From: Treponema sp.
GTDB taxonomy: Bacteria > Spirochaetota > Spirochaetia > Treponematales > Treponemataceae
Assembly: GCA_014804005.1 (NCBI GenBank)
Contig: JAAVAP010000026.1
Coordinates: forward strand, 1 to 64,000
Reading direction: 5' to 3'
Length of the DNA stretch: 64,000 nt
Part shown: piece by piece, positions 33,868 to 41,536 of the stretch
Layout: the number at the start of each line of letters is the position of its first letter
How positions within the stretch are numbered: the first letter of the stretch is position 1
Program-made: the position numbers and the translations under genes
The notes under the pieces: generated by a model
Database searches by the model: none
What the model was told of the DNA's origin: nothing
The model's input: the letters and a program-made list of their open reading frames with translations, nothing else

Positions 33868-34078
33868 GATAGCGGAAATAAAGGCGCGGGCAATAGACCT
33901 TTCGGACATTCGGGAACTCACAGAAGCGGATTTTTCGCGCGGCCATTTTCGCAATAAAGTTGAGGTGAAAATAATGATGGAAGCAGGGCTGCTCGAAAAA
34001 TTCAACGCGACAGGGCTTGACCTTGAGTCGTACATCAATTCATCGGTGCGCACGGCAGTGGCGGAATACGGTGCGTGA
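33839..34078 (+). CDS. brnA: BrnA-type antitoxin, module 6
   Basis: A 79-residue antitoxin with a shorter, unrelated N-terminal arm (TADRIAEIKARAIDLSDIRE) but a C-terminal part identical over its last 28 residues to the first BrnA. The nucleotide sequence over that part (33992-34085) matches 32053-32146 at about 89 of 94 positions, the differences being silent. The stop codon overlaps the start of the right 74-bp boundary repeat. Confidence 0.82.
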   Translation: MRSTTLTADRIAEIKARAIDLSDIRELTEADFSRGHFRNKVEVKIMMEAGLLEKFNATGLDLESYINSSVRTAVAEYGA

Positions 34079-34150
34079 ATGGCGATAGCCGTCTCAACGC
34101 GAGTTTTCGAAGAAAACTCGGTAGCAAATTTCTGATTTGCGATGCAATAG
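34077..34150. repeat. 74-bp direct repeat, right boundary of the TA island
   Basis: Matches 30036-30109. It begins GAATGGCGATAG, has the CGAGTTTTC-GAA-GAAAACTCG stem and a perfect second stem GCAAAT-TTCTG-ATTTGC, and ends GATGCAATAG. A promoter follows immediately. Confidence 0.8.
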
Positions 34151-34151
34151 G

Positions 34152-34180
34152 TTGCTTTCTATAACGGTGTATGCTATAAT
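34152..34180 (+). promoter_or_regulatory. Promoter of the second FN3 lipoprotein gene
   Basis: TTGCTT (34152-34157), 17 bases, TGC-TATAAT (34175-34180). The downstream bases match the promoters of TA modules 1 and 2. Confidence 0.65.
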
Positions 34181-34227
34181 TTGTTTTGAAGGTGGCAAAT
34201 GGCGAAAACTACCCATGGATTTATATT

Positions 34228-36714
34228 ATGTTTAATGAAGAACATTTGACAAAAAAATTGATTTTCTCAAAAAAGATTCGCGCGGCATTTTCGCTTCTTG
34301 CGGGATGGGGTGCGCGCAAAGGAAGTGCGCGTACTTTTGTTTTTGGGCGCAAGTCCGCTTTGCAGGGCTTTTCATCGCGTATTTTTGGCGCGTTCATAGT
34401 TGGAGTTTGCTTGGCTTTTGTTTCTTGCGCGAATATTTTTCAAGACAAGGTGTCAATGTCGAGTAGCGGAACTCCAGCAACGCTCGGCGAAATGTTTGTG
34501 GGCGGAGTGACTGTTGGAAAGTTGGACACGCCTTCTGAAATACATGTTAGCCTTTATGAGTTCAGTAACAGAATCCGCATTTCGTGGTCGCCGGTGAAAT
34601 ATGCCGAATATTATTCTTTGGAACGTGCCATTGTTACTGAACGAAATGAAAAGGGCGAATGGAAAACTCCCGATGAAAGCGAATATGAACTTCTTGAACA
34701 CAGTGAATTTCTTTACGCCACTACCTTTATGGATATCGTAATCGAGGATAGTATGAACGATCCTTTGGATTGCGAAAATGAAAAATACGGTTACGCTTTT
34801 TTTTATCGGGTGCGCGCGGAAAATCCGAGACTCGGCTACGAAGAAAGCGAATATGCAAATTCAAGTTATGGTGCGCTTTTGCCGCCGCCTTCGGGTACAA
34901 AGGCTTCTGCGGGTGAAAGCGATGAATATATTGAGGTTACTTGGATAAAAAGTTCTGGCACGACTCGCTATGAAATTTACCGAAGCGAAAACGAGGACGG
35001 AACGAATTCCACGAGAGTGGGCACTGTAACTTCGGACATGGACAAATACAAGGACGAGGCCGTTTCTTCATACGGCGGAAAGGATTTGTTTTACACGGTC
35101 TGCGCCGTAAGCAGCGAGACGGGAGAAAGAAGCGTGCCGAGTTCCGTGGCGTTGGGCTACACGCTCCTTCCGGGCGCGCCGAAGGCTGCATCCAACGTGC
35201 GCGTAACAAAAGGACATGGCGACAGTCCTAAATCCATTGAAATCGAATGGGATTCAATTGAAGGCGACGGAATTACCTATACGGTTTATCGTTCAAGTTC
35301 CGAAAGTTCCACTATGAGAAAATTGGGCGAAGGAAGCGGTTCTTACGCAGATTCAAAAGATTTGAAGTCGAACGTATATTATTACTATTATGTTCAGACT
35401 TCCAAAATAGAAATGAAGGATGAGAGTGACACAGAAGGAACTCTCCTGAAAGGTCCTATGTCAAAATCGGGACCTGACGACGCTTCGCCCGCCGAAGGAT
35501 TTATTTTGAGCGAGCCTTCTACCGTGGAAGTGCAAAAAATTCGCGGAGAATCAGAATATCGCATAAGTTTTACTCCTGTAATTGGCGACGCTAACTTTTC
35601 GAACAAAACGAAGGCAAAATACGATAACAAGTATGAATATGTCGTGCTTGGAGGCGGTACTCAAAGCGGAAGCTTCAGCGAAGTAAAAACTGCTTCTTCT
35701 TCCGCCCTTGAATTTGCGGACGGAAAATATTCAATGAAAGTTTCGCCATTCGGCTTCTACAGAATGAAAGTCAAATACAATGGGGAAGAAAGCAAACAGA
35801 CTTCGGTGGTCGCGCCCGCGCCTTATGATGCTCGTGATGTCTATGTTACGCGCGCGGCACTCGTCGGAGATTACAGCCAATATGTGCCGGCCTCTACCAC
35901 TTCCACCACTGAGCCTGGCACGAATGCCAACGGCGTGCATCCAGTGAAAATCACATGGAAAGCCCCCGAAGGCGGCGCGGATGCGTACAATATCTATCGC
36001 AGCGAAAAGCAGGATAGCGGCTTTAGGAAAATTACGGACTCGCCAATTCCTGCTAACGGCGGAACGGATTTCGAATACATCGACAAAAACGATTCCGCGA
36101 AAGCAGGTTCGATTTATTATTACTATGTCCTTTCGCTCAATTCTTTGGGTCAAGGCGTGGAAAAATCTGCAATCGATACGCCGACGCTCGAAGGCAACAT
36201 CATAAAGACGAAAAATGCCGACGGCACTCCTTGCGGGCGCGGCTGGGGCTGGGGCGCGCTTTCGGCGTGGCAATACATGCGCGAGGAACGCAAGACAGTT
36301 GAATCTTCGCAGAAAAAATTGACTCTCATGCACAAGTCGAACAATTTGGACAAAGTGGGAAGCGAGACTATCAACGGCAATATTTGTGGAACGCTTTCCT
36401 ACACTGCCAAAGTGGAAGGGCTTGGCGCGCGCATTACGATGCCGTATACGAATTATGCCGATTCTTACATCAGCAATAATAAGAATTTGGGAATTTACTT
36501 TTTGTTCAATGGCAATACGAACACTACGTCGAATATGAGCGCGAACGGCAATATGGACGGAACTGTAACATGCAATGGAATGTATCCTGGAAGCGTTATA
36601 TATAACAATGTGCAAATAAAAGGCGGCGCGGCCGGAGGCGGAACTTACGGCGTGATTCGCAATGGCATCGATTCAAATGCCGTACAGGTTGACTGGAAGG
36701 CGGGAGATAAATAG
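34228..36714 (+). CDS. Second FN3-repeat surface lipoprotein
   Basis: An 828-residue lipoprotein related in plan to the FN3 protein at 25899. The hydrophobic segment FGAFIVGVCLAFVSC carries the lipobox (Cys about residue 65), so the N-terminus from the ATG at 34228 is unusually long; TTG, GTG or a later start is possible. FN3-like domains are visible at about 95-190 (IHVSLYEFSNRIRISWSPVK, YYSLERAIV), 205-300 and 320-420, and again at about 565-670. The last 130 residues are a Gly/Asn-rich beta domain. Its promoter region is a copy of the one driving the TA modules, so it may be co-regulated with them. Function unknown. Confidence 0.75.
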   Translation: MFNEEHLTKKLIFSKKIRAAFSLLAGWGARKGSARTFVFGRKSALQGFSSRIFGAFIVGVCLAFVSCANIFQDKVSMSSSGTPATLGEMFVGGVTVGKLDTPSEIHVSLYEFSNRIRISWSPVKYAEYYSLERAIVTERNEKGEWKTPDESEYELLEHSEFLYATTFMDIVIEDSMNDPLDCENEKYGYAFFYRVRAENPRLGYEESEYANSSYGALLPPPSGTKASAGESDEYIEVTWIKSSGTTRYEIYRSENEDGTNSTRVGTVTSDMDKYKDEAVSSYGGKDLFYTVCAVSSETGERSVPSSVALGYTLLPGAPKAASNVRVTKGHGDSPKSIEIEWDSIEGDGITYTVYRSSSESSTMRKLGEGSGSYADSKDLKSNVYYYYYVQTSKIEMKDESDTEGTLLKGPMSKSGPDDASPAEGFILSEPSTVEVQKIRGESEYRISFTPVIGDANFSNKTKAKYDNKYEYVVLGGGTQSGSFSEVKTASSSALEFADGKYSMKVSPFGFYRMKVKYNGEESKQTSVVAPAPYDARDVYVTRAALVGDYSQYVPASTTSTTEPGTNANGVHPVKITWKAPEGGADAYNIYRSEKQDSGFRKITDSPIPANGGTDFEYIDKNDSAKAGSIYYYYVLSLNSLGQGVEKSAIDTPTLEGNIIKTKNADGTPCGRGWGWGALSAWQYMREERKTVESSQKKLTLMHKSNNLDKVGSETINGNICGTLSYTAKVEGLGARITMPYTNYADSYISNNKNLGIYFLFNGNTNTTSNMSANGNMDGTVTCNGMYPGSVIYNNVQIKGGAAGGGTYGVIRNGIDSNAVQVDWKAGDK

Positions 36715-36718
36715 TGTG

Positions 36719-37120
36719 ATGAATATGAAAAGAAATGAAATTTTGCGAAATGCTTTTAAGGTGTTTTTTCCTCTTTGCGCGATTTTTTCCGTGCTCGTGC
36801 TTTTTTCTTGCTTCACGCCTTCGCCGCTTTACGGCACATGGAGCGACAATCTTGGAAACAAAATCACTTTTTCCGATGACAATACTTTCACCGCGATTAT
36901 TGCCGTGGAGAGAACTGTTATTGACGACGACTATAACGTTCCAGTGACGGAAACATTCAGCGGAAGTTTTTCTGTCGCGGAAAACGTGCTTTCGTTTTCC
37001 ACGGACTACGGAACGATTGTGACTGAATGGGACATTCGCGGCTCGATTTTGTACCTTGATTGGACGATGCCGCAAGGATATTCGGAAACGATAAAGAATT
37101 TGCAGCTTTATCATAATTAG
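36719..37120 (+). CDS. Small lipoprotein with a lipocalin-like (DUF5640-type) fold
   Basis: A 133-residue lipoprotein, signal peptide ending VLFSCF (Cys about residue 27). The rest is a compact beta domain with LYGTWSDNLGNKITFSDDN, then GSFSVAENVLSFS and LYLDWTMP, the pattern of small lipocalin-like or DUF5640 proteins in which a GxW start is followed by antiparallel strands. It begins five bases after the FN3 lipoprotein stop, so it is in the same operon. GGGAG is about eleven bases upstream of the ATG at 36719. Confidence 0.7.
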   Translation: MNMKRNEILRNAFKVFFPLCAIFSVLVLFSCFTPSPLYGTWSDNLGNKITFSDDNTFTAIIAVERTVIDDDYNVPVTETFSGSFSVAENVLSFSTDYGTIVTEWDIRGSILYLDWTMPQGYSETIKNLQLYHN

Positions 37121-37127
37121 GTTTTGT

Positions 37128-37182
37128 AAAATTGGCGGCTTTTTGCGTTGCCAATTTTAATTTCGAGTTTTTGCAAAACTCG
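37128..37182 (+). terminator. Stem-loop region after the lipoprotein operon
   Basis: AAAATTGGC/GCCAATTTT hairpin (37128-37158), then CGAGTTTT/AAAACTCG (37164-37182), a single-stem member of the dispersed family. The T run is short, so termination may be partial before the next gene at 37202. Confidence 0.5.
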
Positions 37183-37201
37183 CTTATTGCAGGAAAATAT
37201 T

Positions 37202-37948
37202 TTGAAAAGACTGTTTTTGTTTGCGGTTATTTTTTCTCTTTTTGCATTCGCGTTTGCCAAAGAAGAATTTGGCATTTACAATAGCGGCGGCGTTGCTTGG
37301 GCGAGCGTCACGAGAATTCAAAAGCAGTCCACCGTGAGCAATTTTGTTTGGAACGACAAAATGGTCGGCGTTTTTTACGAATGCCAGTCGTACAATCTGA
37401 AAAATTTCAGCGAATGGTTTCAGCTCAATTTTATGGGACGCATGGCACTCTATTATCCGTATCGATATTATTTCCGAAACATCCGCCAGTTTCCGGCGCA
37501 GATGCTTGTTATTTCGTTGGACTTCTTCACCGCGCCTTGCATCACGTTCAGCCTGAAAGATTTCGTGCGCTTTGATTTGGAGCCGGGGCTTCATTTGAAA
37601 TACCAAAAGCAGGACAAATGGAAATATTGGAATTTAGGTCCGGGAATAAAATTGGACGCGGAGTTTCCGCTCAGCCCGCGATGGACCATCGTGCTTGGCG
37701 GAATGTTCAGCTGGGACAACGGCAATCTTGGCTCAAACCGCGGTTTTCGCGATTTCGACTATGTTTGGGAATATCAATGCAACTTTGGGGTGCGCTACAG
37801 CAAGCATCAGAAGAACAAAAAAAGCTATCTCAAAGGCTTCAAAAAATATATGGAAGAGCAGGCTGAGCTCACGAGCGAATGGATTGAAAAGATTCGCGCG
37901 CAGAGTGATTCGACGGAAGATGATTCGGAAGAAAATCCCGCGCAATAA
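37202..37948 (+). CDS. Predicted outer-membrane or periplasmic beta-barrel protein
   Basis: A 248-residue exported protein. I chose the TTG at 37202 because CAGGAAAA precedes it and it gives a clean signal peptide (KRLFLFAVIFSLFAFAFA, cut before KEEFG). The mature part has alternating aromatic strands such as ARG-free blocks FRFDLEPGLHLKYQ-like (VRFDLEPGLHLKYQK) and WNLGPGIKLDAEFPLSPRWT, ending in a charged tail. This suggests a small outer-membrane barrel. No family recognised. Confidence 0.6.
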   Translation: MKRLFLFAVIFSLFAFAFAKEEFGIYNSGGVAWASVTRIQKQSTVSNFVWNDKMVGVFYECQSYNLKNFSEWFQLNFMGRMALYYPYRYYFRNIRQFPAQMLVISLDFFTAPCITFSLKDFVRFDLEPGLHLKYQKQDKWKYWNLGPGIKLDAEFPLSPRWTIVLGGMFSWDNGNLGSNRGFRDFDYVWEYQCNFGVRYSKHQKNKKSYLKGFKKYMEEQAELTSEWIEKIRAQSDSTEDDSEENPAQ

Positions 37949-37986
37949 AATGCAAAAGTCAATTTTCGTGCGAGGAGTTCGCTCCG

Positions 37987-40900
37987 CTATTTCGCAAGAT
38001 ATTCGCGAATCGTGTTTATAAGCAGGACAGGATTTATGGGTTTGGAAAGGTGCGTGTTCATTCCGGCATCCACGCACTTTTGAATGTCTTCCATGAAGGC
38101 GTTCGCGGTGAGCGCGATAATCGGAATCGTTTTCGCGTCTTCGCGTTCCAGTGCGCGGATTTTTGTAGCGGATTCGATTCCTCCCATTACGGGCATCATC
38201 ACGTCCATCAAAATCAAATCGAAAGCGTTCGATTCGCTTTGTGAGAAAGTGTCCAGCGCGACTTGGCCGTTTTCTGCGATTGTAACGACCATTCCCTTTT
38301 TTTGCAGAATGCGCCGCGAGATTTCTTGGTTGAGTGGATTGTCTTCTACGAGCAGGATTTTCTTGCCGTCGAGTTCGGCCTCGGATTTTGACTTGGATTT
38401 TTCGTCGGGCTTTTCCTGCGCGGGTTCTGCGAGTTCTTCGATGAATTCCATCGCGAGCGTGATCGTGAAAGTCGTGCCTTTGCCGGGCGCGGAATCGCAT
38501 TTGATTGTTCCGCCCATAAGCTTTACGAGATTTTGCACGATCGAAAGTCCAAGCCCTGTTCCGACTTTGTTCACGGAATTCACGTCTTGCGTGAAAGAAT
38601 CGAACATAACTTTTTGGAATTCCTTTGTCATTCCGCTGCCCGTGTCTTTCACGACGATTTCCAAGTTGATTGTCTTTTCCGTGCGATCGAGAATTTTCAG
38701 GAGAAGTTCCACGCGGCCTTCGCTAGGCGTGAATTTGCTCGCGTTGGAAAGCAGGTTCATAATCACTTGCTGCAAATGCAGGCGGTCAATGTTCACGAAA
38801 AAATTCTTGTATTTGCGCGTATCGACGTTGCAATAAAAATTTATGTTCTTCGTTTCGAACATTGGATTTGCCATCGTCGTAATGGCTTCGACGATTTCAC
38901 CGACGCTTTGACGGCTCTTGCGGATTTCCATTTTGCCGCTTTCGATTTTCGCCATGTCGAGAATGTCGTTCAAAAGTCCAAGCATATATTTTGAAGAAGA
39001 TTTTATTTTCTGAATGTCTTCGCTCAAAGCCTGCGGCTTGTCAACTTCGTCTTCGAGAAGTTCCGCCATTCCGATTATTCCGTTCATCGGCGTGCGCAAG
39101 TCATGGCTCATCCTTGAAAGGAAATCACTTTTGGATGCGTTCGCTTTTTTTGCCTGTTCGATCGCGTTTGAAAGTTTTTCATTCTGCAATTTTTCAAAAA
39201 GCGTGATGTCCGTAATGTCGCGGCAGATGAACAGAATTATGCTTTGATTGTTGTTCAAATAATATGCGCGCATTTGCTTGATTGCAACGCGCAGGTTTTC
39301 GGAAACGATTTCGAAAGTGCAGTTTACGGCGAATTTGTCTTTGAGCTTTAGTATGAGCTTTTTCAGCGCGAAAAATTCTTCCGCCGCGTTTCTGTCTTTG
39401 GAAGCCACGACATCGTTCAAAATTGTTTGGACGAGCGCGTCGTAGTCAATTTCATCTTTTACGGAAATCCAGTTCACGTTGTTCGCCTTGTGAATCATGT
39501 GGCATTTCGCGTTGGAAAGATCCAGCCACAAAATGTATTCGACTTCTTCATCCAAAACCGAATCTTTTGAAATTGACATAATCTTTTGTTCGGTGATATC
39601 GCGCAGATAAATATTCGCTTCAACGCAAGTCGTGTAAGGATTCAGGGAAACTTCCGTGTGTAGCAGATACCAGCGAATCATCCCGTTGGTAAACGGATAG
39701 AAAAATTCCCATTCGTGCGAACGATTTCCGTTCATAAAAGAAGTGAGCAGTTCCTTTCGATTGAGCACTTCTGGCAACGCAGGATTTTGTCCGCCGTTTG
39801 TCGAGATTTTCGAGAAAAGCTGCAGTTCGCTGTCCGCAGCGCTGTCCCTTACCGCCAATTTCATTTCAGGAATGTTTATCATTCGTTCCATTATGATGTT
39901 GTTGGTGAGATTCAGCCGCGTGTACGCAGGATAGGCTTTGTTCACGAACGCGCGGTATGACATGTCTCCTTCATATTTCTCTTCCGCCAATTTTTGGCTC
40001 GTGATGTCAATCGCCGTCGCGATGGCTCTTATGGACTTGCTGTTGTCTTGGTTCAAATTTCTGTAGACAATGTGTTTCCACACGGTGCTCGTAAGATGAG
40101 TGTGCGCGTCTTCCTGTTGCAAAGGCAAATCGATGGAAACCGTTTCCCTGCCGCTTTTTAGGTCGGAAATCATTTTGTTGTAGCTGCCGATGTATTCGAA
40201 AGGAATCAAGCCTTGATCGATCCAGCCTTCGATTATGTTTTCGGAGAGCAGGGCATTTTCGTCCGTTTTGCGTTCGTTGCCTCCGACTTTTATCGCGTCG
40301 TTCTTGTCGGGATCCAAATCGCATTCCCAAAAAAGCGCGTCGCCTTGGCTCAAGACCATGTTCAATTTTACGCGCTCTTCGTCCAGGAAAGATTTTTGCA
40401 AATTGATTTTTCTTTTCGCGAAAAGAATCAGCATTATTATCGCCGCGAATAAAATCAGGCTGAGCAAAAAAAACAGCGACAAAAAAAATTGCTTCGTGTT
40501 TTCATTTTGATTGTCATTGATGAAAATCGTCTTTGGATTTAGGAGTTCGCTTTTGATTTTGAATTTTTGCATTTGTTCAGAATCAAAAAAATAATTCGCC
40601 TGCGCTTGAGTGCGAGCCGCGCTTTCGATTTTCGCTTGAGCCGTGGTGCCTTCAAAAAAAATTCCCAGCGCGCGCGCCACGGAATTCCCCAATTCCTCGA
40701 TAGAAATAAAATATCCGCCCAAAACGCCTTCGCCAAATCCGATGTCGTGGCAAACGAATGTCGGGTTTTCGGTATTGTCCAAAATCGTGTCGAGAATCTG
40801 CCACGAATTCAAAATGTTCTCGTTCAATTCTTTCGGCGAAGGCAAAAAAATTATCGGGCAGTTTTCGAGCTGCGAAACATATTCTTCGATTTGGTCTTGG

Positions 40901-41487
40901 CTCATTTGAGAGACATTTTTGTATTCCGCGTCGATTTCGTATTTGCTTATTTCGGATTCGCAATTTTTGATTTGCTCTTCGGAACATCCGATGAACGCGA
41001 TTTTCTTCCTTTCGGGAAAAAGCGTCATTGCGAGCTTTATGTTTTCGTCGATGAAAATTTCGTCATTGATGATTTTTACGTTCGGAATTTTTTCCGCGTT
41101 GTCCAAAAAAAATCCATCGTCCGTGCCGATGCAAACGAGCGGCGTCTTTCCAAAAAATTCGGCTTGCATCTTTTGCGAAAATTCGAACGCCGAATTGTCG
41201 CCTATAATTACCGCGTCGAATTTCGAAAGATCCAAAAATTTAAAAGGCCATTCTTGTCGCTCGTCTTGCGATTTTGAATTGTACAAATTGTAGTCCAGCG
41301 ACTGATAATACAAATTGAAATTGTTCGGCAGCGCATTTGAAATTGAAAAAAATTGCGAGTTGTCCATGCGCGAATTGCTTGTCGAGAAATACAAAATACT
41401 TTTTTTGTCTGGCCGCGCCGTCTGCGAAAATGCGAGCGAGAAAAGAGAAATGAATATAAAGACAAAGGCGAATTTTTTGACGCACAT
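37987..41487 (-). CDS. Hybrid sensor histidine kinase with a periplasmic binding-protein-like sensor
   Basis: A 1166-residue membrane hybrid kinase. A signal peptide (1-21) and a periplasmic region (about 25-300) resembling the ABC_sub_bind-type sensor are followed by a membrane helix (about 335-357) and three PAS-like regions. The H-box SRMSHDLRTPMNGIIG places the phospho-accepting His at residue 795; the ATPase N- and G-boxes include NLLSNASKF and GTGLGLSIV. A C-terminal receiver has Asp1095 in LILMDVMMP and Lys in HLSKPI. The start has no ribosome-binding site but TATAAT eleven bases upstream. Sensed ligand and output partner unknown. Confidence 0.9.
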   Translation of the reverse strand: MCVKKFAFVFIFISLFSLAFSQTARPDKKSILYFSTSNSRMDNSQFFSISNALPNNFNLYYQSLDYNLYNSKSQDERQEWPFKFLDLSKFDAVIIGDNSAFEFSQKMQAEFFGKTPLVCIGTDDGFFLDNAEKIPNVKIINDEIFIDENIKLAMTLFPERKKIAFIGCSEEQIKNCESEISKYEIDAEYKNVSQMSQDQIEEYVSQLENCPIIFLPSPKELNENILNSWQILDTILDNTENPTFVCHDIGFGEGVLGGYFISIEELGNSVARALGIFFEGTTAQAKIESAARTQAQANYFFDSEQMQKFKIKSELLNPKTIFINDNQNENTKQFFLSLFFLLSLILFAAIIMLILFAKRKINLQKSFLDEERVKLNMVLSQGDALFWECDLDPDKNDAIKVGGNERKTDENALLSENIIEGWIDQGLIPFEYIGSYNKMISDLKSGRETVSIDLPLQQEDAHTHLTSTVWKHIVYRNLNQDNSKSIRAIATAIDITSQKLAEEKYEGDMSYRAFVNKAYPAYTRLNLTNNIIMERMINIPEMKLAVRDSAADSELQLFSKISTNGGQNPALPEVLNRKELLTSFMNGNRSHEWEFFYPFTNGMIRWYLLHTEVSLNPYTTCVEANIYLRDITEQKIMSISKDSVLDEEVEYILWLDLSNAKCHMIHKANNVNWISVKDEIDYDALVQTILNDVVASKDRNAAEEFFALKKLILKLKDKFAVNCTFEIVSENLRVAIKQMRAYYLNNNQSIILFICRDITDITLFEKLQNEKLSNAIEQAKKANASKSDFLSRMSHDLRTPMNGIIGMAELLEDEVDKPQALSEDIQKIKSSSKYMLGLLNDILDMAKIESGKMEIRKSRQSVGEIVEAITTMANPMFETKNINFYCNVDTRKYKNFFVNIDRLHLQQVIMNLLSNASKFTPSEGRVELLLKILDRTEKTINLEIVVKDTGSGMTKEFQKVMFDSFTQDVNSVNKVGTGLGLSIVQNLVKLMGGTIKCDSAPGKGTTFTITLAMEFIEELAEPAQEKPDEKSKSKSEAELDGKKILLVEDNPLNQEISRRILQKKGMVVTIAENGQVALDTFSQSESNAFDLILMDVMMPVMGGIESATKIRALEREDAKTIPIIALTANAFMEDIQKCVDAGMNTHLSKPINPVLLINTIREYLAK

Positions 41488-41536
41488 TTTTGAAAAATAT
41501 TATATCACGAAACGCGCAATAATGCAATTTTATTTT

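Noticed and set aside
30127..34150. Integron attC sites around the TA modules
   Set aside because: Hairpins exist, but no integrase gene or conserved attC core triplets were seen, and the modules have their own promoters.
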